From the NCBI RefSeq assembly GCF_000244955.1, contig NZ_CM001439.1:2260628-2324627 (forward strand): 64,000 nucleotides of DNA. The letters run 5' to 3'. The notes under the pieces were generated by a model, which did not search any database, was not told where the DNA came from, and saw only the letters and a program-made list of their open reading frames with translations. This document shows, one piece after another, positions 34,716 to 45,936 of the stretch (positions within the stretch are counted from its first letter, which is position 1; each line of letters opens with the position of its first letter). A program made the translations under genes and the position numbers. This DNA comes from Saccharomonospora marina XMU15 (GTDB lineage: Bacteria > Actinomycetota > Actinomycetes > Mycobacteriales > Pseudonocardiaceae).

Positions 34716-34898
34716 GTGACTGCGACGCAGGTAGCGGATGTGACCGACGGCGCCCGCACGCCTCCCGCTCGGCGGTCTCGCGGATGCGAGGATAGGAATC
34801 TGTTCCAGGTCGCGCCGGGCGAGGGTGTGGGGCTGTCATGGTGTCGCTTTCCGGTGTGGCGATGGCCTGTGAGCGAGCAGGCTGCCGGGTCCACGTGA
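34716..34898 (+). CDS. Truncated ORF behind a KstR promoter
   Basis: A 60-codon frame begins VTATQVADVTDGARTPPARRSR at the predicted leaderless start (quoted part TATQVADVTDGARTPPARR) and then loses coding character before its stop. The start resembles the N-terminus of a regulator or enzyme whose body is missing. It may be the stub of a gene deleted between kstD and hsaA, or a short leader. Function not assigned. Confidence 0.3.
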   Translation: MTATQVADVTDGARTPPARRSRGCEDRNLFQVAPGEGVGLSWCRFPVWRWPVSEQAAGST

Positions 34899-34905
34899 CA
34901 AGAAC

Positions 34906-34919
34906 GAGAACATGTTCTA
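34906..34919. promoter_or_regulatory. KstR box, hsaADCB promoter
   Basis: GAGAACATGTTCTA, a near-perfect palindrome, overlaps a -10-like TAGTCT (34918-34923). Transcription of the hsa operon would start near 34929. Confidence 0.88.
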
Positions 34920-34964
34920 GTCTTGGTCGTGTCGTACCAGGTAACAAGTAGGAACGAGGCACAG

Positions 34965-38455
<3,491 letters not shown>

Positions 38456-38458
38456 CCG

Positions 38459-38542
38459 CGCGAGTCCCCCGTTCCTGCCCGCGAGTCCCCCGTTCCTGCC
38501 CGCGAGTTCTGCGTTCCCACAGCGGAGTTCCCACAGCGGAAC
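38459..38542 (+). repeat. Array of four 21-bp intergenic repeats (array 1)
   Basis: Units start at 38459, 38480, 38501 and 38522. The first two are identical (CGCGAGTCCCCCGTTCCTGC plus one C); the third (CGCGAGTTCTGCGTTCCCAC) and fourth have drifted. It begins 3 bp after the hsaB stop. The same unit family occurs on the other strand at 40157-40240. Units are not palindromic. Confidence 0.85.
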
Positions 38543-38604
38543 GGTCGTGCCGCCACGGAACCGGCAGCGTGGACCGCGGCAGGCATGTCGGGTATTAGTG
38601 CCGT

Positions 38605-39348
38605 ATGGCAACTGAGCGGGTCGCCGTGGTCACGGGGGCGGGTACCGGTATCGGCAGGAGCGTGGCACGAGCACTGCTGCGCGACGGCTACGGCGTCGCG
38701 TTCGCGGGCAGACGCGAGGAGCCGTTGCGGGAGGCCGCGGGTGACCACCCGGACGCGCTCGTGGTGCCGACCGATGTCACCGACGAGACCGCTGTCGCGT
38801 CGCTGTTCGAGCGGGTGGCCCAGGAATGGGGCCGGGTGGACCTGCTGTTCAACAACGCGGGCACGTTCGGGCCCTCCGGCTCGGTGGACACCGTGGCCGT
38901 GCCGGACTGGCGCCGCGTGGTCGAGGTGAACCTGACCGGCATGTTCCTGTGCGCCCAGCACGCCGTACGGTTGATGAAGGCGCAGCGGCCCCGGGGCGGC
39001 CGGATCATCAACAACGGCTCCATCTCGGCACACGCGCCCCGGCCGCAGAGCGTCGCCTATACGGCCACCAAACATGCGATTACCGGGCTGACCAAGTCGA
39101 TCTCGCTGGACGGCAGGGAGTTCGACGTGGCATGCGGGCAACTCGACATCGGCAACGCGGCCACGGAGATGACCGAGGGCATCGCACGGGGAGCGCGGCA
39201 GGCCGACGGCTCCGTACGCCCCGAGCCCACCTTCGACTCCGACCACGTCGCGGACGCGGTGCTGTACATGGCCGGGCTGCCGCTCAACGCCAACGTGCAG
39301 TTCCTGACGATCACCGCCACCGCGATGCCGTTCATCGGCAGAGGGTAA
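38605..39348 (+). CDS. Short-chain dehydrogenase/reductase
   Basis: 247-residue classical SDR. Cofactor motif [19 protein letters not shown] ([10 protein letters not shown]), catalytic Ser in [10 protein letters not shown] and YxxxK in [11 protein letters not shown] are all present. The Arg in FAGRREEP suggests NADP preference. The ATG at 38605 has no ribosome site but lies 8 bp after TATTAG, so the mRNA may be leaderless. No KstR box is seen, and a steroid substrate is therefore only a guess from location. Confidence 0.85.
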   Translation: MATERVAVVTGAGTGIGRSVARALLRDGYGVAFAGRREEPLREAAGDHPDALVVPTDVTDETAVASLFERVAQEWGRVDLLFNNAGTFGPSGSVDTVAVPDWRRVVEVNLTGMFLCAQHAVRLMKAQRPRGGRIINNGSISAHAPRPQSVAYTATKHAITGLTKSISLDGREFDVACGQLDIGNAATEMTEGIARGARQADGSVRPEPTFDSDHVADAVLYMAGLPLNANVQFLTITATAMPFIGRG

Positions 39349-39424
39349 CGGCGTCGAACGACTTGGTTACCCGGTCGAGTGAAGCAGTGGCGTGGACGGC
39401 CCGTGCCGGGCTTACGTTGAGGTC

Positions 39425-39595
39425 ATGGCCGCTCGACGCCTGCTCAGTGCCGTCGCGGCACTGCTGCTGCTCACCGGCTGCACCGACAAGGTGATCGCGC
39501 CCTCCTCACCGGTGAGCGAGTTGGGGCCACAGCAGTTCGCGGCGGGCACACCGTCGCCCGCTGTCACCGAGCCCGGTGCATTTCAGCCTCGCTGA
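39425..39595 (+). CDS. Small lipoprotein
   Basis: 56-residue precursor with a basic start (MAARR), hydrophobic core and lipobox LLTGC, so a mature lipoprotein of about 36 residues with a Pro/Ser-rich chain. A -10-like TACGTT lies 7 bp before the ATG, suggesting a leaderless transcript. Function unknown. Confidence 0.6.
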   Translation: MAARRLLSAVAALLLLTGCTDKVIAPSSPVSELGPQQFAAGTPSPAVTEPGAFQPR

Positions 39596-39670
39596 GGGCG
39601 TGTCGCGCACACCCACCACCCACGTGGCGGTAACACCACGGGCAGTAAGCCAACGGTGGGAGGGAATCGC

Positions 39671-40120
39671 ATGTCCACAACGGCAGGCAGGCTGCTCGCC
39701 GTTGCCGTGCTGAGCATGGTGTTGTCGCTGGGACCGCCTCCGGCGACGGGTGCGCAAACCCAGGCCGCTACGGCCGCGGCAGGCGGGCCACAGCAGACCC
39801 ACACCGAGGGTGGCGGCGGTGCTTGGGGGCTGTTCGGATTGCTCGGGTTGCTCGGCTTGCTGGGTCTGGTGCGTAAGCCGCCCCGGCGTGTGGTCAGCGA
39901 TCCGCTGGCTCGCTATCCCTCCGCGAAGCAGCCGATCACGCCGCATCCCGACCTCGACGACGGCTTGGGCCGCCGGGTCGGAGCTGCCGGTGGCCCAGGC
40001 GCGGTGAGCATCGGCGGGATGGGCGGGCTGCAACTCCCCGCCGCCCCACTGCCTCCGGGCGAGGAGTACGGCCGCGTGGACCCCGAATCCCCGGGCTGGC
40101 CACGACACCATTACCGCTGA
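39671..40120 (+). CDS. Exported protein with WGxxGLLGLLGL hydrophobic motif
   Basis: 149-residue protein with a signal peptide (LLAVAVLSMVLSLG, cleavage near ATGAQ). A Gly/Thr-rich stretch is followed by AWGLFGLLGLLGLLGLVRKPP, cited as WGLFGLLGLLG, then a roughly 75-residue Pro/Gly-rich tail. The motif recalls the WGxxGxxG sorting signals of exported proteins, but these normally sit at the extreme C-terminus, while here a long tail follows. GGAGGG lies 6 bp before the ATG. Probably a single-pass membrane protein with its tail inside. Function unknown. Confidence 0.6.
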   Translation: MSTTAGRLLAVAVLSMVLSLGPPPATGAQTQAATAAAGGPQQTHTEGGGGAWGLFGLLGLLGLLGLVRKPPRRVVSDPLARYPSAKQPITPHPDLDDGLGRRVGAAGGPGAVSIGGMGGLQLPAAPLPPGEEYGRVDPESPGWPRHHYR

Positions 40121-40156
40121 GGACTGCTCCGGCCCGGGGACTCGTACGGCCTCGGA

Positions 40157-40240
40157 GCCGGCTGCGCACAACTCGCGGTTCAGAATGCAGAACTCGCGGG
40201 CAGGAGTGCAGAACTCGCGGGCGAGAGCGGGGGACTCGCG
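40157..40240 (-). repeat. Array of four 21-bp intergenic repeats (array 2)
   Basis: On the minus strand, units of CGCGAGTYCYSC with a variable tail begin at 40240, 40219, 40198 and 40177, exactly 21 bp apart. They include CGCGAGTTCTGCACTCCTGC. The same family as the array at 38459-38542 in opposite orientation, lying between the exported protein and cyp125. Confidence 0.85.
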
Positions 40241-40322
40241 GGTGTCGGGCGGAACCGATTCAGTTAACATCGTTCACCAAAGTCCTTCCGATAGTTAACG
40301 CTGTATGCTTCAATCGACGAAC

Positions 40323-40336
40323 TAGAACGTGTTCCA
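40323..40336. promoter_or_regulatory. KstR box, cyp125 promoter
   Basis: TAGAACGTGTTCCA matches the KstR consensus and lies 27 bp before the cyp125 ATG. Confidence 0.88.
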
Positions 40337-40362
40337 CGACGCTGCTGTCGGAGGTACGGCGT

Positions 40363-41589
40363 ATGAGTTCGTCGTTACTACCCACCGGATTCGACTTCAC
40401 CGATCCTGACCTTTACGCGACCCGGCTCCCGCTGGAGGAGTTCGCACTGCTCCGGCGCACCGCGCCGGTGTGGTGGAACGCTCAGCCCTACAACAAGGCC
40501 GGGTTCAAGGACGAGGGCTACTGGGTCGTCACCCGGATGGAAGACATCAAGACCATCTCGAAGGACAGTGAGCTGTTCTCCTCCCAGGAGAAGACGGCGA
40601 TCATCCGGTTCGACGAGACCATGGACGAGGAGGGCATGCAGGCCAACCGGCTTGTCCTGCTCAACATGGACGCCCCGCAGCACACGAAGCTGCGGCGCAT
40701 CGTCTCCAAGGGCTTCACTCCCAGGGCCATCGGCAAGCTGGAGGACGCGCTGCGTGAGCGCGCGGCCAGGATCGTGCACGAGGCCAAGAAGAAGGGCTCA
40801 GGGGACTTCGTCTCCGACGTGGCCTGCGAACTGCCGCTGCAGGCGATCGCCGAGCTGATCGGGATTCCGCAGGAGGACCGGCTCAAGATCTTCGACTGGT
40901 CCAACCAGATGATCGGCTACGACGACCCCGAGTACGACGTCGAGCCGATCGCGGCGTCGGCCGAGCTGGTCGGGTACGCGTGGAACATGGCAGAGCAGCG
41001 GCGCCAGTGCCCGATGGACGACATCGTCACCAAGCTCATCCACGCCGATGTGGACGGTGAGTCACTGACCTCCGACGAGTTCGGCTTCTTCGTCATCCTG
41101 CTCTCGGTCGCCGGTAACGAGACGACCCGCAACGCCATCACCCACGGCATGAAGGCCTTCCTGGACCACCCTGAGCAGTGGGAGCTGTACAAGCAGCAGC
41201 GGCCCAAGACCGCCGCCGACGAGATCGTGCGGTGGGCGACACCGGTGGTGGCCTTCCAGCGCACCGCGACGGCCGACACCGAGCTGGGTGGCCAGCACAT
41301 CCGCAAGGGTGACCGGGTGGGTATGTTCTACAGTTCGGCGAACTTCGACCCCGAGGTGTTCGACCACGCCGAGCGGTTCGACGTGTTGCGTGACCCCAAC
41401 CCGCACGTCGGCTTCGGTGGTACCGGTGCGCACTACTGCATCGGCGCCAACCTGGCCCGGCTGGAGATCGACCTGATGTTCAACGCGATCGCCGACGAGA
41501 TGCCCAACATCCGGCAGGTCAGCGAGCCCGCGCGGTTGCGTTCCGGCTGGCTCAACGGCATCAAGCACTACCAGGTCGCCTACGAGTAG
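40363..41589 (+). CDS. cyp125: Steroid C26/C27-hydroxylase cytochrome P450 CYP125
   Basis: 408-residue P450 that oxidises the terminal side-chain carbon of cholesterol/cholestenone to the carboxylic acid, the entry step of side-chain breakdown. Haem-binding loop FGGTGAHYCIGANLAR with the thiolate Cys, I-helix VAGNETTRNAITHG and K-helix DEIVRWATPV are present. N-terminal LPTGFDFTDPDLYATRLP and the PVWWNAQP segment are typical of CYP125. GGAGG lies 9 bp before the ATG and a KstR box sits upstream. The gene ends at a bidirectional terminator facing ltp3. Confidence 0.95.
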   Translation: MSSSLLPTGFDFTDPDLYATRLPLEEFALLRRTAPVWWNAQPYNKAGFKDEGYWVVTRMEDIKTISKDSELFSSQEKTAIIRFDETMDEEGMQANRLVLLNMDAPQHTKLRRIVSKGFTPRAIGKLEDALRERAARIVHEAKKKGSGDFVSDVACELPLQAIAELIGIPQEDRLKIFDWSNQMIGYDDPEYDVEPIAASAELVGYAWNMAEQRRQCPMDDIVTKLIHADVDGESLTSDEFGFFVILLSVAGNETTRNAITHGMKAFLDHPEQWELYKQQRPKTAADEIVRWATPVVAFQRTATADTELGGQHIRKGDRVGMFYSSANFDPEVFDHAERFDVLRDPNPHVGFGGTGAHYCIGANLARLEIDLMFNAIADEMPNIRQVSEPARLRSGWLNGIKHYQVAYE

Positions 41590-41612
41590 GCGGCGATCGC
41601 GCTCGGTACGAC

Positions 41613-41654
41613 AAAAAACCGCCCGGCCCACCTCCTAGGTGGACCGGGCGGTTT
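41613..41654. terminator. Bidirectional terminator between cyp125 and ltp3
   Basis: An 18-bp stem (AAACCGCCCGG... paired with ...CCGGGCGGTTT, one C-A mismatch) with a three-base loop, preceded by A-tract AAAAAA and ended by TTT, so it can act in both directions between convergent genes. Confidence 0.88.
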
Positions 41655-41661
41655 GCTGTCG

Positions 41662-42822
41662 TCACGGCTTGTCGGCTCCGACGACCCACATGGAGAAGTA
41701 CTGCGACCCGCCGCCGTAGGCGTGGCCGAGCGCGATCCTGGCACCGTCCACCTGGTAGTCGCCCGCGCGGCCCATCACCTGCTTGGCGGCCTCGGAGAAT
41801 CGCAGCATCCCGGAGGCGCCGATCGGGTTGGACGACAACACGCCGCCGGAGGGGTTGATCGGCAGCCGCCCGCCGAGTGCGGTCTCGCCGGACTCGGTGA
41901 GCTTCCAACCCTCGCCCTCAGGCATGAAGCCGAGGTTCTCCAGCCACATCGGTTCGAACCAGGAGAACGGCACGTAGATCTCGGCGGTGTCTACTTGCGA
42001 CAGCGGGTCGGTGATCCCGGCCTCCTTCCACAGCGCCGCTGCCGCGTCCCTGCCCGCCTGCGGATTCACCTGGTCGCGTCCCGCGAAGGTGGTCGGCTCG
42101 GTGCGCATCGCCGTCGCGTGCAGCCACGCGGCGCCACCCTCCACAGCGTCGCCCGCGGCCTCGTCGCCGAGCACCATCGCGCAGGCGCCGTCGGAAGAGG
42201 GGCAGGTCTCGTCGTAGCGGATCGGGTCCCACAGCATCTGTGACGCCCGTACCGACTCGACGGTGATGTCGGCCTGCCGCAGATGCGCGTAGGGGTTCAA
42301 CGCCCCGTTACGCCGGTCCTTGGCCGCCACTATCGCGCCCACGTGCTCGGGTGCTCCCGAGCGGCGGATGTAGGACCGCACGTGGGGTGCGAAGTAGCCG
42401 CCCGCGCCCGCGCCGACCGGCATGTGGAACGGCGGCGAGATCGAAAGCGCCCACATGGCGTTGGATTCGGACTGCTTCTCGAACGCGACGGTGAGCACCC
42501 TGCGGTGCACGCCCGACTGGATCAGACTCGCCGCCACCAGCGCGGTGGAACCGCCGACCGAGCCCGCGGTGTGCACCCGCAGCAGCGGCTTGCCGTTGGC
42601 GCCGAGGGCGTCGGCGAGGAACAACTCTGGCATCATCACGCCCTCGAACAGGTCGGGCGCCTTGCCCACGACCACGGCGTCGATGTCGGCCCAGTCCACC
42701 CGTGCGTCGGCCATCGCACGGTCGACGGCTTCCCGCAGCAAACCCGGCATCGACACGTCGGTGCGCTTGGCGCGGTGATGTGTCTGCCCGGTGCCGAGGA
42801 CGGCGGTGCGTTGCTTGCCCAC
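41662..42822 (-). CDS. ltp3: Ltp3-type thiolase-like aldolase for sterol side chains
   Basis: 386-residue SCP-x thiolase-fold protein matching mycobacterial Ltp3 (Rv3523). It has AVLGTGQTHHRAKRTD, RVHTAGSVGGSTALVAA, SDGACAMVLGDEAA, PINPSGGVLSSNPIGASG and GHAYGGGSQ. The position of the thiolase nucleophile Cys is Ser (GSVGGST), so ordinary thiolysis is unlikely. In Rhodococcus, Ltp3 and Ltp4 are needed for retro-aldol removal of C24-branched sterol side chains. The GTG at 42822 follows the ltp4 stop by 3 bp. Last gene of the DUF35-ltp4-ltp3 operon. Confidence 0.88.
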   Translation of the reverse strand: MGKQRTAVLGTGQTHHRAKRTDVSMPGLLREAVDRAMADARVDWADIDAVVVGKAPDLFEGVMMPELFLADALGANGKPLLRVHTAGSVGGSTALVAASLIQSGVHRRVLTVAFEKQSESNAMWALSISPPFHMPVGAGAGGYFAPHVRSYIRRSGAPEHVGAIVAAKDRRNGALNPYAHLRQADITVESVRASQMLWDPIRYDETCPSSDGACAMVLGDEAAGDAVEGGAAWLHATAMRTEPTTFAGRDQVNPQAGRDAAAALWKEAGITDPLSQVDTAEIYVPFSWFEPMWLENLGFMPEGEGWKLTESGETALGGRLPINPSGGVLSSNPIGASGMLRFSEAAKQVMGRAGDYQVDGARIALGHAYGGGSQYFSMWVVGADKP

Positions 42823-42825
42823 GGA

Positions 42826-43878
42826 TCAGCCCCTCTCCAGTACGGCCACAAGGTTCTGCTGCAAGGCGGGACCGCTGGTGGCGTGGCCCAGTGTGCGACT
42901 CGCGTTGCCCGCCAGGATCTGTCTCGCGGCCTCGCCGATGCGGGTCAGGCCTGCCGAGAACATCGGGTTCCCGGTGAGCGCGCCGCCGGAGGGGTTGATC
43001 CGGACGCTGTCGCCGAGGCCGAGCGCGTCGCGCAGGATCAGCTCCTGGTGGGTGAAGGGCGCGTGCAACTCGGCGATCTCCACGTCCCGCGCGCCGAGTG
43101 CGAGTCCGGCCTGCTCGGTCGACGGCGAGCGGGTCAGGTCACGGGCGCCGAGCGCGGGGGAGTCGATGCGGTGTTCGATGCCGGTGATCACGGCGGGCCG
43201 CTCGACGATGTCGCGAGCCCGCTCAACGGAGGCGAGCACCATCACGGCGGCGCCGTCGGTCACCGGCGCGATGTCGTGTGCCCGCAGCGGGTCGGCCACG
43301 AGCGGCTCCTCCAGCAACCGCGCCGCCTCGGCATCGCCGCCCAGCTGTGCGAACGGGTTGCTCGTCGCGTCACGTCTGCTGCGGGCCGCGACCTCGGCGA
43401 GGTCCTTCTCGCTCCACAGCCCGGCGTCCATGCCCAGCCGGGCCTGCAGCCCCGCGATGCCGATGGAATCCGGCCACAGCGGCGCCATCACGTACGGGTC
43501 GAGCTGAAGCGACAGCACCCTGCGCAGTTCACCGGCCGAGGCCTTGCCGAAGCCGTAGACCAGCGCGGTGTCCACCTCGCCCATGCGGATCTTCAGCCAC
43601 GCCTCGTACAGCGCCCATGCCGCGTCCATCTCCACGTGCGACTCGTGGATCGGCGGGAACGCGCCGATCGCGTCGACCGCGGCGATGAAGGAGAAGGCCC
43701 TGCCCGCGAGGTAGTCCGAGGAACCGGAGCACCAGAAGCCGATGTCGGCCTTGGTCAACCCGGTCTGCTCGAAGACCTCGGCGAAGATCGGAACCAGCAT
43801 CTCAACGCCGTTGGTGGTGCCGTGGGTGCGCCGCACGCAGGGCGCCTGCGCGAACCCGACCACCGCCACATCGTTCAT
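42826..43878 (-). CDS. ltp4: Ltp4-type thiolase-like aldolase for sterol side chains
   Basis: 350-residue thiolase-fold protein like Rv3522/Ltp4: VAVVGFAQAPCVRRTHGTTN, FWCSGSSDYLAGRAFSF, RINPSGGALTGNPMFSAG and a closing RTLGHATSGPALQQN. The canonical nucleophile Cys is absent at its usual place (HVEMDAAWAL), as in the aldolase Ltp2. It probably pairs with Ltp3 and the DUF35 protein in a retro-aldolase complex (inference from the Ltp2-ChsH2 precedent). GAGG lies upstream of the ATG at 43878, 10 bp after the DUF35 gene. Confidence 0.88.
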   Translation of the reverse strand: MNDVAVVGFAQAPCVRRTHGTTNGVEMLVPIFAEVFEQTGLTKADIGFWCSGSSDYLAGRAFSFIAAVDAIGAFPPIHESHVEMDAAWALYEAWLKIRMGEVDTALVYGFGKASAGELRRVLSLQLDPYVMAPLWPDSIGIAGLQARLGMDAGLWSEKDLAEVAARSRRDATSNPFAQLGGDAEAARLLEEPLVADPLRAHDIAPVTDGAAVMVLASVERARDIVERPAVITGIEHRIDSPALGARDLTRSPSTEQAGLALGARDVEIAELHAPFTHQELILRDALGLGDSVRINPSGGALTGNPMFSAGLTRIGEAARQILAGNASRTLGHATSGPALQQNLVAVLERG

Positions 43879-43888
43879 CGTGTTCCTC

Positions 43889-44893
43889 TCACAGGTGGTG
43901 GGCGTAGGACTCGTACGGCGCGTCCGGTTCGCCGCTCGGCTCGAAGTGGGCGATGTTCTCCAGCGTCGTGGACCACTCCTCGCGTGGCTTCCAGGCCGCC
44001 CGCACCCGCATTCCCATCCGGACCTCGGAGGCATCACAGCCGAGCACGAGATGCAGGAACGGGATGTCGGCGCCGTCGAGCAGGATGTAGGCCGCGACGT
44101 ACGGCGGCTTGATGCGCTGGCCGAGGAAGGGCACGTTGACGATGCAGAACGTGGTGACGATGCCGGTGTCGGGCAGTTCCACCTCTTCCACGGTCGGTAC
44201 GCCGTCGGTGGGACAGGCGCCGCGCGGTGGGATGTAGACCTTTTCGCAGGCAGGGCAACGTTGGCCGATGAGCCTGCCCTCGGCCAGTCCGCGCAGGTAG
44301 CGGCTCTCCTCCGCGGACACCGAGTGCTGGAAGCTGAGGTGAATGGGCGTCACCACCGTGGTCACCGGGCTGCCCTCCTCCCGCTCGGCCACCGGCGGCG
44401 GTGGCGGAGTCGGTGCGGGGTCGTCAGGTGCAGCGTCCACGGGCACGAAGTAGGCGATGTCACGGATGTGTCCCACCGGCTCGTCGGCCCAGCGGACCCG
44501 CACCCGCATGCCGGTGCGCATGTTGGTGGCCGAACCCGCGTCCACCGCGTGCAAGAGCGCGGTGTCGGCCCCGTCGAGCCGGATGAGTGCCCAGGCGAAC
44601 GGGCGTTGGATCGGCTGGCCCTCGAGTGGTTCGGGCGCCCACGACCACGACACCACGGTGCCCTCGTCGGCGACGTCGGCGAACTCGGTCAGCGCCTCGG
44701 CGGTGTGCGGGTCGTACTCGACCGGCGGCACGTGCACCCGGCCGTCGCTACCCCGGATGCCGACGATGCGTCGTTGCCGGAGTGCGTTGACGAAGTGCCC
44801 GAGAACGGGGCCGACCGAGCGGGTGTAGTCGAAGCCCACGTTCAGCGGAGCCGACAGTGGGGTCTGCTCTGTCTCGGTTGCGGCTGGATTCAC
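43889..44893 (-). CDS. Double DUF35 OB-fold protein (Rv3521-like)
   Basis: 334-residue protein of two DUF35 OB-fold units. The second has a rubredoxin-like zinc finger (CPACEKVYIPPRGACPTDG, two of its Cys in CPAC) and VPFLGQRIKPPYVAAYILLDG. The first unit lacks the zinc cysteines but keeps RPFAWALIRLDGADTALLH. Similar DUF35 proteins bind and activate thiolase-fold aldolases such as Ltp2. The unit here is followed by ltp4 and ltp3, so it likely serves both. GTG at 44893 lies 10 bp after a KstR box. A Pro-rich linker joins the halves. Confidence 0.85.
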   Translation of the reverse strand: MNPAATETEQTPLSAPLNVGFDYTRSVGPVLGHFVNALRQRRIVGIRGSDGRVHVPPVEYDPHTAEALTEFADVADEGTVVSWSWAPEPLEGQPIQRPFAWALIRLDGADTALLHAVDAGSATNMRTGMRVRVRWADEPVGHIRDIAYFVPVDAAPDDPAPTPPPPPVAEREEGSPVTTVVTPIHLSFQHSVSAEESRYLRGLAEGRLIGQRCPACEKVYIPPRGACPTDGVPTVEEVELPDTGIVTTFCIVNVPFLGQRIKPPYVAAYILLDGADIPFLHLVLGCDASEVRMGMRVRAAWKPREEWSTTLENIAHFEPSGEPDAPYESYAHHL

Positions 44894-44902
44894 GTCACGA
44901 AG

Positions 44903-44916
44903 TGAAACACGTTCTC
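44903..44916. promoter_or_regulatory. KstR box, proximal, DUF35-ltp4-ltp3 operon
   Basis: TGAAACACGTTCTC lies 10 bp upstream of the GTG of the double-DUF35 gene. Confidence 0.8.
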
Positions 44917-44970
44917 GATTTGTCGGCAAGCACCGGCGCGGCCTGTCACCTGGATCTCCGTGGCAGTATC

Positions 44971-44984
44971 TGTAACAAGTTCTA
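44971..44984. promoter_or_regulatory. KstR box, distal, DUF35-ltp4-ltp3 operon
   Basis: TGTAACAAGTTCTA, the second site upstream of the operon. On the operon strand it is followed by GATACT, a -10-like element. The two sites are 68 bp apart. A 6-bp hairpin CCGGAG-GTG-CTCCGG (45009-45023) lies between this site and the echA19 stop and may be part of a terminator. Confidence 0.7.
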
Positions 44985-45071
44985 GTAATCGGCCGCGCGG
45001 GTTGCCCGCCGGAGGTGCTCCGGTGGCCCGCCGCGCCTTCCTCGCGTCGGCGACGGGCCACCGCACACGCG

Positions 45072-45863
45072 TCAGCGGCCCTGGAAGCGGGGCTTGCGCT
45101 TCTCTGCGAAGGCGCGCGGGCCTTCCTTGGCATCGTCGCTGGCGAACACGCCGACGCCGTACTGGGACTCGAGCTTGAACGCCTCCTCCTCGTGCATGCC
45201 CTCGGTGTCACGGATGGTGCGCAGGATGGCCTGCACGGCCAGCGGCCCGTTCTGGGCGATCCGGTCGGCGATCTCCAGCGCACGGTCCAGCGCCGTGCCG
45301 TCGGGTACCACGTGCCCGATCAATCCGATGTCCTTCGCCTCCGCCGCGGTGATGTGCTTGCCGGTCAGCAGGATCTCGGCGGCCACGGTGTACGGGATCT
45401 GCCTCGGCAGTCGCACGGCCGACCCGCCGAGCGGGAACAGTCCCCAGCGCGCTTCCGAGACCCCGAACTTCGCGCTCTCACCCGCGACGCGGATGTCGGT
45501 GCCCTGCAGGATCTCCGTGCCGCCAGCGATGGCGGGTCCCTCCACCGCCGCGATCAACGGCTTGCTGAGCCTGCGCCCCTTCAGCAGCCCGTCCATGCGG
45601 CTGGGATCGAACGAGCCCTTGTCGAAGGCGTTGGAAGGGCTGTTGCGACTCATCGACTTCAGATCGGCGCCCGCGCAGAAGGCGCCACCCGCGCCGGTCA
45701 GCACGCAACTGCGGATCTCGGGATCGGCGTCGACGCGGTCCCACGCCTGCGTCATGATCGCCAGCATCTCCCCGCTGAGCGCGTTGCGTGCGTGCGGCCG
45801 GTTCATCGTCACCACGAGCGTGTGCCCGCGTTGTTCCACCAGAGCGTGCGGTTGCTCTTCCAT
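45072..45863 (-). CDS. echA19: EchA19-type steroid enoyl-CoA hydratase
   Basis: 263-residue crotonase, the same length as mycobacterial EchA19 (Rv3516), which hydrates steroid enoyl-CoAs with long side chains. Oxyanion-hole motif [19 protein letters not shown] (core AGGTEILQG), catalytic segment [17 protein letters not shown] with the Glu, and [12 protein letters not shown]. The ATG at 45863 aligns with the EchA19 start and has GGAG 6 bp upstream. ATGs at 45875 and 45902 are possible, the latter at the likely leaderless start. Shares a KstR box with divergent fadD19. Confidence 0.93.
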   Translation of the reverse strand: MEEQPHALVEQRGHTLVVTMNRPHARNALSGEMLAIMTQAWDRVDADPEIRSCVLTGAGGAFCAGADLKSMSRNSPSNAFDKGSFDPSRMDGLLKGRRLSKPLIAAVEGPAIAGGTEILQGTDIRVAGESAKFGVSEARWGLFPLGGSAVRLPRQIPYTVAAEILLTGKHITAAEAKDIGLIGHVVPDGTALDRALEIADRIAQNGPLAVQAILRTIRDTEGMHEEEAFKLESQYGVGVFASDDAKEGPRAFAEKRKPRFQGR

Positions 45864-45912
45864 CCGCGACTCCATCCGCGATCCTTCAATCCGTTGGCCC
45901 ATTGCCTGAAAC

Positions 45913-45926
45913 GATAACATGTTCTA
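45913..45926. promoter_or_regulatory. Shared KstR box between echA19 and fadD19
   Basis: GATAACATGTTCTA lies between two divergent genes. On the + strand it overlaps the -10 box TAGTTT (45925-45930), 6 bp before the fadD19 GTG. On the minus strand it precedes echA19. One site would control both. Confidence 0.88.
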
Positions 45927-45936
45927 GTTTGTCACC

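Noticed and set aside
38459-40240. CRISPR arrays
   Set aside because: The 21-bp units are contiguous with no spacers, and no cas gene is present.
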